Below, in pieces: positions 53,829-63,373 of a DNA stretch of 64,000 bases. This DNA is from TH5896 sp050748485. GTDB taxonomy: Archaea; Thermoproteota; Nitrososphaeria; Nitrososphaerales; Nitrososphaeraceae. The notes under the pieces are model-generated. The model worked only from the letters and a program-made list of their open reading frames with translations. It was not told the DNA's origin and ran no database searches. Every line of letters begins with the position of its first letter. The stretch's first letter is position 1. The DNA lies in the NCBI GenBank assembly GCA_050748485.1, contig JBOGPP010000106.1:1-64000 (forward strand), in the 5' to 3' direction. The translations under genes were made by a program, and so were the position numbers.

Positions 53829-55001
53829 TTGTCAAGGATCTATATCTCGCCTTATGGAGTCGGGCTGGGCCATGCTAGCAGAATGTTGATGCTCGGAGAG
53901 CAGGTTAGAGAATTAGGATATGAGGTGTCATTTTCTTCGTTTGGGGAAGCAACTGATTTTTTGAGGCACAATGGATTTCAATGCGAAAGAGTTCCGCCTC
54001 TAGAGCTTTCTTGGACTTCAGAGGGCGCCTTTTCGACAAAGAAAAGCATAGCGAGCATTCCCTATCAATTCTCAAATTTCTCCAAACAATTGAACGCAGA
54101 GATCAGAAATATCGCTGTATATCGACCAGATCTTGTTATCTCGGATACTAGACTCTCTCCTTTGATAGTTTCCAAAGTCCTCAAAGTACCTTCAGTAGTC
54201 ATACTAAATCAAATAAGGCTACTACTATCTCCTTCACTGAGAAAAATACGAATTGCTCGTCTCTACGAAGAAATTAATGGGCAGTTACTTGGCGCCCTCT
54301 GGTCCTTCGCAGAGAAGATATTGATACCTGATCTTCCTCCCCCTATGACAATCAGTGAAAAAAATATCTGGAATGTCAGCACTACCTCAAGTAGGGTAAA
54401 ATATGTTGGATTCACAGCTCCTAATCCTACCATTGTCCCAAGACGGTTAGAAGAGGCGAGTCAGATGCTCCATCTTAGTAGCGAAAAGCCATTCATTTTC
54501 CTTCATATTAGTGGACCAGAACCTACTCGCAGACCCCTTACCAATATAGTTATGAGTGCCCTCAAGGAGCTAGAACCACAGATACAATATGTCATATCAG
54601 AAGGTAAACCTGGAGGTAACCCTTGTCCACAAAAGATTTCGAATTCAGGTTGGTATTTTGAATGGTGCCCCATTAGAGATGAGCTTTTTTCCCTATGCCA
54701 TGCCCTCGTAATAAGGGCTGGTCATGCGTCGATTTCTCAATCCATTCAATTTGGAAAGCCATTCTTGTGTATTCCGATAGAGAATCATGGAGAACAGCTG
54801 GCTAACTCTGATAAAGTTTCAGAGTTAAAAATCGGCATTTCGTTGAGGCAGGACAAGCTAACTCTGGACACCTTAAAGCAGGCGATCATGACTCTGATAG
54901 TTAGTAAACAGTATCGTAAGAATGTATCACATCTCATGAAAATTGCGCACGGGCTGAATGGAGTTCAGAACATCGTGAAAGAGGTTAAACCCTACTTGTA
55001 A
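53829..55001 (+). CDS. glycosyltransferase of the GT-B/GT28-like type
   Basis: 390 aa with the GT-B opening YGVGLGHASRMLMLGEQ (residues ~8-24, GxGHxxR motif) and a C-terminal donor-binding domain (CHALVIRAGHASISQSIQFGKPFLCIPIENHGEQ). Probably transfers a sugar from a nucleotide donor onto a lipid or protein. Start TTG at 53829. Nucleotide-sugar dehydrogenase genes are elsewhere in the window, not adjacent. Confidence 0.8.
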   Translation: MSRIYISPYGVGLGHASRMLMLGEQVRELGYEVSFSSFGEATDFLRHNGFQCERVPPLELSWTSEGAFSTKKSIASIPYQFSNFSKQLNAEIRNIAVYRPDLVISDTRLSPLIVSKVLKVPSVVILNQIRLLLSPSLRKIRIARLYEEINGQLLGALWSFAEKILIPDLPPPMTISEKNIWNVSTTSSRVKYVGFTAPNPTIVPRRLEEASQMLHLSSEKPFIFLHISGPEPTRRPLTNIVMSALKELEPQIQYVISEGKPGGNPCPQKISNSGWYFEWCPIRDELFSLCHALVIRAGHASISQSIQFGKPFLCIPIENHGEQLANSDKVSELKIGISLRQDKLTLDTLKQAIMTLIVSKQYRKNVSHLMKIAHGLNGVQNIVKEVKPYL

Positions 55002-55160
55002 CATTTTTCGATTTTATGCATAGGCGTACTTTGTAAAAACATGGCTTAACAACTGCATCGTGGACGCGACAGGTTCGTCCTGCGTAGTGGCTCAATTCTG
55101 CAGATGCGACAACTTGAAAGACAAATCATCCGGAGACGAATTAAGCCGAGTTCCCGCAGA

Positions 55161-56117
55161 TCAAAGTTCCTTGATTGCCTGCTGAACAGAGATGCGATCA
55201 GTCGCTCCAGGCATATAGTACAAGTATTTTTCCAAATCCTCTTTGACTGAACCCTTACCCGATTTCAGCCTGGCAAACGCTCGATTCTTATATATTGGGC
55301 CAAACCTTACAGGGTTTATATCAATGGCCATTGAATACCACTCATCAGCAAAATCGTATTGTTCATTTTTCAAGTAATAGTTGCCTAACCCTCTGTATGC
55401 TAAATAGTATCGTTTGTTTATTTGTATAGCTTTCCTATAACACTCAATAGCTGAGTCGGATTTCTGATCACTATATGCTGATCCTAGGGCGTACCAAGCG
55501 TGAGGGTTATCTCCGTCCATGCTTACAGCACTAGACAGTTCCTCTACGACTTTGGCAATATCCCCTTTCAATCTTAACCTTTCTGCAACAAGGCAGCTAC
55601 GGTTTGAATTTTGAAACTTAAAATCTCTATCTGACACTATTTCTGCCATATCTGATGGGATCAAAATGATTGAAGTCGTATCATCTTCCTCCCACTCTTG
55701 TTCAAATCTTTTTTCAGGAACAGCACCCTGTTTGTCTTGCTCCGGCACATAGGTCAGAATTCTCCTCTCCTGAGGCTCGTATCCGCATACTATCGTGGCA
55801 TGTTGAACCAAGTCGTGGATTCCTGGGAGTATTGTTATTATTGGTATCCCTTGATCGATTGTCTTTTTGATATCCTTCATGTTACTTTTGTACATCATTG
55901 ATTGGAAGCCATTCTTTTCTGCGACTTCGATTCCTTCAATTAGCACGGATCCTCTGACAGCCTTGTATTGTATTTTGGCCTTCTCAGAGATGTGAGAAGC
56001 GAGATCTTCTCCCCAGTATAATGCCAAGACGTTAAATACGAGAGGCAATTGTGGTGTGTCTAAGCTGGGGTCTACAATAGGTAATGTTAGGCTATGATCT
56101 TCAGAACTAGGGTACAC
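55161..56117 (-). CDS. C39-like peptidase fold with missing Cys, fused to TPR
   Basis: 318 aa. Residues ~20-155 follow the peptidase C39-like pattern: PLVFNVLALYWGE at the catalytic helix, and H106 in LVQHATIVCGYEPQ with a downstream ILTYVPEQ. The nucleophile Cys expected around residues 24-26 is absent (QLPLVFNV), so the domain should be inactive as a protease. Residues ~170-318 form three to four TPR repeats (AWYALGSAYSDQKSDSAIECY; AYRGLGNYYLKNEQYDFADEWY). A binding or adaptor role is likely. Start GTG; downstream of the glutamine amidotransferase gene. Confidence 0.6.
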   Translation of the reverse strand: MYPSSEDHSLTLPIVDPSLDTPQLPLVFNVLALYWGEDLASHISEKAKIQYKAVRGSVLIEGIEVAEKNGFQSMMYKSNMKDIKKTIDQGIPIITILPGIHDLVQHATIVCGYEPQERRILTYVPEQDKQGAVPEKRFEQEWEEDDTTSIILIPSDMAEIVSDRDFKFQNSNRSCLVAERLRLKGDIAKVVEELSSAVSMDGDNPHAWYALGSAYSDQKSDSAIECYRKAIQINKRYYLAYRGLGNYYLKNEQYDFADEWYSMAIDINPVRFGPIYKNRAFARLKSGKGSVKEDLEKYLYYMPGATDRISVQQAIKEL

Positions 56118-56161
56118 ATTGATGCTTAACTTTCTTAGGAAATAAAAATCATATAGCCGCC

Positions 56162-56749
56162 TTAGTCCAACGCCATGAAATTAGCCAAGATGCTTTTTCC
56201 ATCCACGCCACTTACTTCTGGATGAAACTGAGTTCCAAAGATTGGTTTGTCTCTGTGTAAGAGGATCTCATTTGGGCATGTTTGGGATTCTCCAACAGAG
56301 TCTAGGCAGACAGGTAGCCTTGAAACACAATATTTGTGGCTTTTAAACACCGTTATCGTTTGTTTGCCAAACACGAGAGCATTATCCCACTTCACGGTTA
56401 CATGACCATAGTCTTTTATTGGCTCTTCGAGTCTTCTTAGCGATCCGCCCAAGGTTAAGGCAATTATCTGGCATCCGTAACATATTCCTAAAATAGGTAT
56501 AGTCCTAGAATAACAATATTTGACTAATATAGAATTTGTCATGTTGATACTCGAACTGCCAATCTTCCTTCCTGATAAAATGACCTTACTGAACCAAGGT
56601 AAATTCTCGAATCCAAGTTCATCTGGCCTTATTTCTGAATAGCGCCTACAATCATAGGAATATCCCAAGTCACTGATAATATCCCTCAGATTGGGCGTAA
56701 ACGGAGAGTTGTTATCAACTATTAGGACCTCAAGTGTTTTTTTAGACAT
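56162..56749 (-). CDS. stand-alone class I glutamine amidotransferase
   Basis: 195 aa class I amidotransferase with triad C90 (PILGICYGCQ), H176 and E178 (GTQFHPEVSG). Length and plan fit the separate GATase subunit of archaeal GMP synthetase or TrpG/PabA; the IDN-SFT-like opening (LIVDNNSPFTPNL) recalls the latter. Without a partner synthase gene in view the acceptor is unknown. A TATA box (TTATAAATATA, 56772-56762) 12-23 bases upstream supports ATG 56749. Confidence 0.75.
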   Translation of the reverse strand: MSKKTLEVLIVDNNSPFTPNLRDIISDLGYSYDCRRYSEIRPDELGFENLPWFSKVILSGRKIGSSSINMTNSILVKYCYSRTIPILGICYGCQIIALTLGGSLRRLEEPIKDYGHVTVKWDNALVFGKQTITVFKSHKYCVSRLPVCLDSVGESQTCPNEILLHRDKPIFGTQFHPEVSGVDGKSILANFMALD

Positions 56750-56761
56750 GGCGGTTCGGAG

Positions 56762-56772
56762 TATATTTATAA
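56762..56772 (-). promoter_or_regulatory. TATA box of the amidotransferase gene
   Basis: TTATAAATATA on the minus strand begins 23 bases before the ATG at 56749, within archaeal spacing for a near-leaderless transcript. Confidence 0.45.
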
Positions 56773-56802
56773 CTGTAAAACCTATTCTTAAAATAGAATC
56801 AG

Positions 56803-57672
56803 CTAATCAAAAGTAACTCGATTTCTAATTGTCCCGAGCCTTTCGATAGTAATTTCGACCACATCGCCGTCCTTCAAATATCGAGGTTCCTTCATTGACA
56901 TCGCAACTCCAGCTGGCGTTCCAGTGGAAATAATGTCCCCCGCTTCAATAGTCATGACACTACTCAGGCTAGCAATAATCTTCTTAATGGGAAGAACCAT
57001 ATTCATGCTTGAAGAATTCTGTCTCATTTCGCCATTTACCTTTGTGACTATTGAAAGATTCTGAGGATCTGCTACTTCGTCCTTTGTGGTAATCCAAGGG
57101 CCACAAGGTGCAAACGTGTCCATACTTTTGCCTCTGGTGAATTGCTTGTCTTTGAATTGGATGTCTCTCGCTGAGACATCATGAAATATCATGTATCCAA
57201 ACACGACATCTAAAGATCTGTCTTCAGGGATCTTTCTTGCGTTCTTTCCAATGATTGCAGCTATTTCAGCTTCATAGTCAAGCCTGGTTACAAACTGCGG
57301 GCATATTATGTCCTTATATGGTGAATTAAGCGTAGTTCGTGGCTTCATAAATATGACTGGTTCGTCAGAAGGGGTAAGGCCGGCGTCTCTTGCGTGGTCA
57401 TAGTAGTTAAAGGCTAAGCATAATATCTTCGGAGGATTTGGAATGGGAACTAGCAAATCCAAATCCTTTACAAAGTGTGGATAGGTAAGCTTATCGTAGT
57501 TTTCCCTGACTTCGTCTAACCAGCCATTAAACATGAATTCTTTAATTGAAACAGGTATAGGAATTCCAGTCTGTTCTTGAATCTCATTTCTTGTCACAAG
57601 TTTTTTTTCGTCACTAGAGATTAAGGCATATGTCTCGGTGTTATTGGAATCTTTTACTCTGGCTATCTTCAT
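56803..57672 (-). CDS. fumarylacetoacetate hydrolase-family protein
   Basis: 289 aa FAH-type hydrolase/isomerase. The metal site ExE...D lies in TRLDYEAEIAAIIGK and GYMIFHDVSARD, with ISTGTPAGVAMS near the C-terminus. The N-terminal ~60 residues form the small extra domain seen in this subgroup. Likely acts on a beta-keto acid or oxaloacetate analogue; in archaea it often sits in mixed operons. Downstream of gltX by 18 bp. Confidence 0.85.
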   Translation of the reverse strand: MKIARVKDSNNTETYALISSDEKKLVTRNEIQEQTGIPIPVSIKEFMFNGWLDEVRENYDKLTYPHFVKDLDLLVPIPNPPKILCLAFNYYDHARDAGLTPSDEPVIFMKPRTTLNSPYKDIICPQFVTRLDYEAEIAAIIGKNARKIPEDRSLDVVFGYMIFHDVSARDIQFKDKQFTRGKSMDTFAPCGPWITTKDEVADPQNLSIVTKVNGEMRQNSSSMNMVLPIKKIIASLSSVMTIEAGDIISTGTPAGVAMSMKEPRYLKDGDVVEITIERLGTIRNRVTFD

Positions 57673-57690
57673 TTCATTTCTAATTATTGT

Positions 57691-59427
57691 TTAGCCGTGC
57701 GTATATATTGCTACTCCATCAGTTTGCAATCTACAAAAACCAAAGCGGACTAATTGTATATGGCTGCCCGATTGGACCTTTGACACGTATGATTCCGCAA
57801 TTCCATTATATGTGTGAAGACTATCTTTGCTAAATTCTCCATTAATAAAAAGCTTGTCAGGGACTATAACAGTGAACGGTACCATATCATCATTTGAAAC
57901 CCATTGAACTTTCGGTATATTTGTCTTTATCTCTGGCCCTGTATTGATTACCCGCAAATGGTCTATACCATTTTCTTGTATCTTCTCCTCGAGCTGGATG
58001 TTGTACATTTCCATAAGTCTGATTTCTTGCCCACTCGCCAATCGGTCAGAATCTGCTCTATCTATGAATAGACGATCAGAGATCTTGACATTCCTAGTGC
58101 CGAGCTGAGCCGTAGGATGATTTTTTAGTTCAATCTTGCCCAGAATTGGATTGCCAATCCTAACTTCTACAGGATCTTTAACAAAGAAGAGGCGTAGTGA
58201 TATCTTGTCGAGTAACTTTCTGTTATACGCTTCAAGCGACTCAAATGGAGGTTTGGTATCGGCGAGTGAGATTCCCAGAGAAAGGACAAATTTGTGGATT
58301 GCCTCTGGAAGTATCCCCCTTTTTCTAAGTGCCGCTAAGGTTGGAAGCCTAGGATCATCCCATCCAGAGACCAAGCCACCTTCAACAAGAGGTTTTAACT
58401 TCCTTTTAGAAACTGGCATCCCTTCAAATTCCAGGCGGGAAAACTCCATCAGCGTAGGCTGGCGAAGGCACAATGATCTAAGTACCGAAAAATATAGTGC
58501 GTTTCGAAGCTCATATTCCTTTGTCCGCATTGCATGGGTGACGCCATCGAGACTATCCTCGACCGGCGCAGCAAAGTCGTATGTGGGGAACACCCTTATG
58601 TTCCTACCAAGCTTCGGGTGGTCGGCGTCGATGATCCTGAATAATGTAGGGTCCCGCATCGCGGTATTAAGGTCAGACATATCTCCCCTAAATCGTATTA
58701 TAGCCTCATTCTGTTCAAACGAACCATCGAAAAATTTCTCCAAGCGCTCCATGTGATCATTACTGTCGCGGGTCCTGCAGGGACAGTCTACACCTTTTGC
58801 TCGCATAGAATGAATTTCGTCTGCCTTGCATGTGCAAACGTATGCATCTTCTTTTGTCACCAATCTCCGTCCATAAGAGTGGAGAATCTTGATATCGTCA
58901 GATGTATTCTTAATGAGGTCAGGTACGATTCCAAGCCATTCAAGTCCTTCCTTGATAGCATCGTAGAATTCCAACCGTTCATTTAGTGGATTTGTGTCAT
59001 CGAATCTGAGTATTAGCTTTCCCTCATACATCCTTGCATATTCTTGGTCAATTATTGCGGCCTTAGCGTGCCCGATATGAGGATAGCCATTAGGTTCGGG
59101 AGGGAATCTTGTCACGACTTCTCCAACTCTAGCTCCTTGAAGGGGAGGTAGAGTTGGCTCTTCCTTGCGGTTGGCAGCCTTAACTACATCCTGAAACACT
59201 AAAAGTTTAGATGCCATCTTCTCCTGGTCAGGGAAATCGAGCGAGTTAACGTCATCTACAATTTTTTTGATAAGAGGAATTAGCTCCTTTATCGTAGGTC
59301 GGAGATCGGGCCTCAAACCAACCACCTTTGAGATCACAACGTCATGTTTTGCACTTCCACCATATTCTATGGCATTTCTTAATACAATTCTTTTAATTAT
59401 TTGCTCAATTGCTTCGTCTGAAGTCAT
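57691..59427 (-). CDS. gltX: glutamyl-tRNA synthetase, archaeal type
   Basis: 578 aa class I synthetase. N-terminal helical region (first ~100 residues), HIGH-type motif in RFPPEPNGYPHIGHAKAA, and KMSKS equivalent in GMPVSKRKLKPLVEGG, followed by the GlnRS-like beta-barrel anticodon domains. This archaeal GluRS is usually non-discriminating and also charges tRNA-Gln for transamidation. Ten bases after the prenyltransferase gene; ATG 59427. Confidence 0.93.
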   Translation of the reverse strand: MTSDEAIEQIIKRIVLRNAIEYGGSAKHDVVISKVVGLRPDLRPTIKELIPLIKKIVDDVNSLDFPDQEKMASKLLVFQDVVKAANRKEEPTLPPLQGARVGEVVTRFPPEPNGYPHIGHAKAAIIDQEYARMYEGKLILRFDDTNPLNERLEFYDAIKEGLEWLGIVPDLIKNTSDDIKILHSYGRRLVTKEDAYVCTCKADEIHSMRAKGVDCPCRTRDSNDHMERLEKFFDGSFEQNEAIIRFRGDMSDLNTAMRDPTLFRIIDADHPKLGRNIRVFPTYDFAAPVEDSLDGVTHAMRTKEYELRNALYFSVLRSLCLRQPTLMEFSRLEFEGMPVSKRKLKPLVEGGLVSGWDDPRLPTLAALRKRGILPEAIHKFVLSLGISLADTKPPFESLEAYNRKLLDKISLRLFFVKDPVEVRIGNPILGKIELKNHPTAQLGTRNVKISDRLFIDRADSDRLASGQEIRLMEMYNIQLEEKIQENGIDHLRVINTGPEIKTNIPKVQWVSNDDMVPFTVIVPDKLFINGEFSKDSLHTYNGIAESYVSKVQSGSHIQLVRFGFCRLQTDGVAIYTHG

Positions 59428-59436
59428 CTTGAGGAT

Positions 59437-60444
59437 TTAAACCGTCCTCTCGACGATGAAATGAGCCGAAGCAATGATTTTTCTCTTTGGTATACTATCA
59501 TCATATTGAGAGATCGATTCTATAGCTTTTTGGATATGTCGCCTCGCATTATCTCTCACTTCTTGCTCAATACCTAATGAAGAAATTGCTTTCACCGCTT
59601 CCAGAATCTCTGTACTAGCGGCATTTCTGGAGGCAAAGACTCTTAGGATCTTATCCCGATTGTAGTTATTACTGATTTTTAACGCGAGGAGAATGGGTAG
59701 TGTTTTTTTGCCTTCCCTTAGGTCATTTCCGACGGATTTGCCGGTCAATTTTGCATCACCTATTACTCCTATCAGATCGTCAATGAGTTGAAATGCGATC
59801 CCTACATTTTCTCCGAACTGAGTTAAGGCACCTACATCTTCCTCCCTAGAAGTTGGAGCAGAAAGTACACCCAGAGCACAAGATAACCCAAATAGAGCCG
59901 CCGTTTTCTTGCTTATCATTGAGAGGTATTCACGTTCATCAATAAACCTATCTTCAAACGCTATCCCGAGGTCAAGAGCTTGCCCCTCACATACGTCAAC
60001 GCAGGCATTTGACAGCCTAGATACCATTTCACAAATTCTACTGTCAGAAGTACCTAACTTTCTACAATTTTCAACGATCATCAGGTACGCTTTTGAAAAT
60101 AATACGTCTCCAGCTAGGATTGCTAGCGGAAGTCCGTACGACTTGTGAACGGTGGGAACACTATGTCTGACATCGTCATTATCCATTATGTCGTCATGAA
60201 CGAGGGAAAAATTATGGATCATCTCAACTGAAGCTGCTGCTGGTAGAGCCTTGATCTTTGTTCCTCCAAACATCTCGCAAGATTTTACAACCATAAATGG
60301 TCTAAGTCTCTTGCCACCACTACTGATATAATGAGCCGAAGCGGAGTAAAGTTCTGAAGGGTTGCCCTTTAATCTTGCCAGCATATATTTGTTCATTTCC
60401 GATGCAGTAGACTCCATTTCTTCATCTATATCCGGTATATTCAA
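59437..60444 (-). CDS. geranylgeranyl/polyprenyl diphosphate synthase
   Basis: 335 aa trans-prenyltransferase (IdsA/GGPPS-like). The first aspartate-rich motif is HDDIMDNDD, the second LIDDLIG. The residues before the first motif (MIHNFSLVHDD) include bulky Phe/Ser at the chain-length site, consistent with a C20 or longer product; exact length is inferred. It supplies isoprenoid chains for tetraether lipids. Start TTG overlaps the IDI2 stop by four bases (TTGA). Confidence 0.9.
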   Translation of the reverse strand: MNIPDIDEEMESTASEMNKYMLARLKGNPSELYSASAHYISSGGKRLRPFMVVKSCEMFGGTKIKALPAAASVEMIHNFSLVHDDIMDNDDVRHSVPTVHKSYGLPLAILAGDVLFSKAYLMIVENCRKLGTSDSRICEMVSRLSNACVDVCEGQALDLGIAFEDRFIDEREYLSMISKKTAALFGLSCALGVLSAPTSREEDVGALTQFGENVGIAFQLIDDLIGVIGDAKLTGKSVGNDLREGKKTLPILLALKISNNYNRDKILRVFASRNAASTEILEAVKAISSLGIEQEVRDNARRHIQKAIESISQYDDSIPKRKIIASAHFIVERTV

Positions 60445-61535
60445 TATTCATTCGCCTCAGATCGCAATTCGCCTGTCAAGATATATTTGGTACTTTTGAG
60501 TGTCTTCATGTCTCCAGCACCTACCAGAAACATTGTGCTCTTCAGCTCAGCAATTACAGTGTCTGCAAATTGATACAGTCTCTCTTTCGATTGAACTGCG
60601 TTTACGAGAAATGGATATGCCATAGCACACATATCAGCCCCTATTGCGATACACTTTGCAATTTCTAACCCATTGCGTATACCTCCTGAGGCGATTAAAG
60701 GCAACTTCATCAGCGCTCTCCTAACTACTATAATACTCAATGCAGTAGGTATCCCCCAGTCCCAAAACAATTCGCCAAGCTGTGTTTTCAGTCTTTCGCT
60801 TGCGCTTTCCGCACGTACTTTCTCAACTCCAGCCCAACTGGTACCTCCTGCTCCGGCAACATTTATCGCAGAAACGCCGACTTCGTTCAGCTTCAGTGCT
60901 GCCTCCCTGGATATCCCGGCACCAACTTCCTTTGCCATTACTGGAACACCTATAACTTTCACCAGATCGGATATGCATTTAAGGACTCCCGAGTATCTTG
61001 GTTCTCCTTCAGGTTGTACCAACTCCTGGAGCGGATTAAGGTGAACCACTAGCGCATCAGCATTTATCATCTCTATCAACTTTTTCACTTTGTCAATTGA
61101 AAGACCACTTGACAGCTGTGCACCCCCTATGTTGGCTATGAGAAAGGCGTTTGGTGCCTTCTTTCTTGCTATAGTGTAACTGTCTGCGAGTTTTTCACTT
61201 ACCAATCCCGCTCTTTGAGAGCCAACACCCATCGGAAGTGAGTATGACTCAGCCAGCTCGGCGAGTCTACCATTTATCAGCAAGGCCTTTGCTGTCCCCC
61301 CTGTCATAGAATCAATGATGAGAGGAGCAGAGAATCGACGTCCTAGGAATATTGAAGTTGTATCGATATCACTTAAATTTAGTTCAGGAATTGCATCATG
61401 CACTAATTTCACGTACTCAAGAAAAGTAGATGTGGTTTTTGCCTGGACGTTACGATTAAGGGGAATATCAATGCCCTCCTGCTTCCTTTTCATAATATCG
61501 CGGGCCTCTTCTTCTAGCCTTACAGGGTCTGTCAT
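60441..61535 (-). CDS. fni: type 2 isopentenyl-diphosphate isomerase
   Basis: FMN-dependent IDI-2, 364 aa, interconverting IPP and DMAPP. Motifs: SAPLIIDSMTGGT, GVGSQRAGL, NPLQELVQPEGEP, VMAKEVGAGIS and NVAGAGGTSWAG, with LIASGGIRNGLE at the FMN phosphate site. Overlaps the prenyltransferase gene and is 3 bp after ipk. Confidence 0.95.
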   Translation of the reverse strand: MTDPVRLEEEARDIMKRKQEGIDIPLNRNVQAKTTSTFLEYVKLVHDAIPELNLSDIDTTSIFLGRRFSAPLIIDSMTGGTAKALLINGRLAELAESYSLPMGVGSQRAGLVSEKLADSYTIARKKAPNAFLIANIGGAQLSSGLSIDKVKKLIEMINADALVVHLNPLQELVQPEGEPRYSGVLKCISDLVKVIGVPVMAKEVGAGISREAALKLNEVGVSAINVAGAGGTSWAGVEKVRAESASERLKTQLGELFWDWGIPTALSIIVVRRALMKLPLIASGGIRNGLEIAKCIAIGADMCAMAYPFLVNAVQSKERLYQFADTVIAELKSTMFLVGAGDMKTLKSTKYILTGELRSEANEY

Positions 61536-61538
61536 TTC

Positions 61539-62315
61539 TTATCTCCTACCCTTAGGTGAAATCGCTGGAATCATAGTTCCTTCCACCTCTAGTCCCCTCA
61601 GAATATCAAATACTCGTTCGGCGTTCAGTCCATTCACAATGTTAACGTCGATGCCCAGCCTGGCAATTTCAAAAGCCTCTGAAATTTTTCTCCCCATACC
61701 CCCAGTAACATCAATTGGGGTATCCATGATACTGATTTCATTAGTAGGAAAATTCAGTACCTTTACCAGCTTTTTATTTGTCATATCTTCGTAAATACCA
61801 TCTACATTTACCGTGAATATTACTCTTGATGGCAAGAGGTATGTAGCAATACTTGTCATCAAAGAATCACCTGATACGATAGAAAATCTCCCTTCATTGA
61901 GGTGTACCACGTCGCCAAAAATGACCGGAACAATACCACGTCGAGTATATTCGACTAGCTCATTGATCTTGGTAACATTAACCTTTCCATCTGCAAAAAG
62001 CGTAGTGGGGGAAATTCCATAGGGTGCGAGCCCAGCCTCCAACATAGATTTAATAATAATCTGATTCAGAGCTACCATTGATTCATGCACCATAGATATT
62101 CCTCGGGAATCATACAATTCAGCCTTAGTATGCATGTTGTACTTCACTGACCAATAATGACCAAATGAACCTCCGCCATGAACTACGATAAATGAATCAC
62201 CAAGCTTCGCGAGAACGTGTGAAAGCCCATCTATTGCTTGAATATTCGGAGTCAGCGCTCGATCTTTTACTGTGATAACAGAGCCTCCGAGCTTAATAAG
62301 CAACGTCTGAGTCAT
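61539..62315 (-). CDS. isopentenyl phosphate kinase
   Basis: Amino-acid-kinase-fold IPK, 258 aa, the enzyme of the archaeal alternate mevalonate pathway that phosphorylates isopentenyl phosphate to IPP. The P-loop-like start is LIKLGGSVITVKD, the catalytic His is in VVHGGGSFGHYWSVKY, and the sugar/phosphate loop reads VDGIYEDMTN and DVTGGMGRKISEA. Starts at ATG 62315, four bases before IDI2. Confidence 0.93.
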   Translation of the reverse strand: MTQTLLIKLGGSVITVKDRALTPNIQAIDGLSHVLAKLGDSFIVVHGGGSFGHYWSVKYNMHTKAELYDSRGISMVHESMVALNQIIIKSMLEAGLAPYGISPTTLFADGKVNVTKINELVEYTRRGIVPVIFGDVVHLNEGRFSIVSGDSLMTSIATYLLPSRVIFTVNVDGIYEDMTNKKLVKVLNFPTNEISIMDTPIDVTGGMGRKISEAFEIARLGIDVNIVNGLNAERVFDILRGLEVEGTMIPAISPKGRR

Positions 62316-62356
62316 TAATCTTAGAGTGGCATAATTTCCATTACTGATTTAAAGCT

Positions 62357-63364
62357 TTAATCAATAGTTAAGCCCCTGTTTTCTATTTCGATCGCCTCCG
62401 AGCACAAATTCAATCCTTTTAAGGCTACATTTATTGCTGGGATTATCTCCGGTCTAGCCAACACAAGGACGCTGCCTCCTCCCCCCGCACCTGTGATTTT
62501 CGCTCCTAATGAACCACATCTGCTGCAAATACCGATAATCTTTTCAATTTCCTTATTGGAAACACCAATTTCTCTTAGCAATTTGTGATTTTCGGTCATT
62601 AGCCGACCAATTTCTTCTAGAGATCCGTTAGCCATCGCATTTACACCATTTGAACAGATTGCAGTTGCATCACTAGTTAATTCTTCGAAGTGCTTAGACC
62701 TGTTTCTACTAAATCTTCTCACATGGGATACTAACTCCGAAGTTTCATGACTTCTACGAGTGTTAATCAAAAAAAGCGGAAGGGGCTGACTCTTAATTGA
62801 CGTAGTTTCAGTAAAACCGGCAAAATGGACAAGACCACCATACGTTGAGACGTAGCAGTCAACGCCCGATGATTTGTCATGTATCATTCGTTCGCCAGAG
62901 AGTGCGTATTCGCATATCCATCTTCTGTCGGTGGAAGATATTTCTTCGTCGTGGTTTCGCCTAATAATCGATCGTAAAATGCCGGACAACATGACACATG
63001 AAGCTGCGGAACTGCCCAGGCCTACTCCTATAGGTAATTCTGACTTGATGTATATTTTCAGTCCAATATCTGGCGCATACTCTCTGAGAATGTTTCTACA
63101 GAATGTGCTAAGTGGCTCGAGCAACTTCTTCTTAGACGGCTCATCTCTCACAGCGGCACGCTCTATCGTATATGAATTAGGTTTCATTTCAAGATCCGAA
63201 GCAATCGACATACCCAAATTCCCAGTAAATTCTGCCCTTCCAAAGCAACGTCTGTTTATGGCTGCTACGATAGCCTCGCTATTGTAAACTACAAAATGCT
63301 CACCAAAAATAATGACTTTGCCAGGCGCAGATGCACTCACATGAGGTCTATAAGTGATATCCAT
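62357..63364 (-). CDS. mvk: mevalonate kinase
   Basis: GHMP kinase, 335 aa. Motif 1 APGKVIIFGEHFVVYNSEA (residues ~14-32), motif 2 PIGVGLGSSAASCVML, motif 3 AKITGAGGGGSVLVLA. Phosphorylates mevalonate at the start of the isoprenoid run (mvk - ipk - idi2 - ggpps). ATG 63364 is nine bases after the memo stop; 41 bp separates it from ipk. Confidence 0.92.
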   Translation of the reverse strand: MDITYRPHVSASAPGKVIIFGEHFVVYNSEAIVAAINRRCFGRAEFTGNLGMSIASDLEMKPNSYTIERAAVRDEPSKKKLLEPLSTFCRNILREYAPDIGLKIYIKSELPIGVGLGSSAASCVMLSGILRSIIRRNHDEEISSTDRRWICEYALSGERMIHDKSSGVDCYVSTYGGLVHFAGFTETTSIKSQPLPLFLINTRRSHETSELVSHVRRFSRNRSKHFEELTSDATAICSNGVNAMANGSLEEIGRLMTENHKLLREIGVSNKEIEKIIGICSRCGSLGAKITGAGGGGSVLVLARPEIIPAINVALKGLNLCSEAIEIENRGLTID

Positions 63365-63373
63365 GCAAGATAA

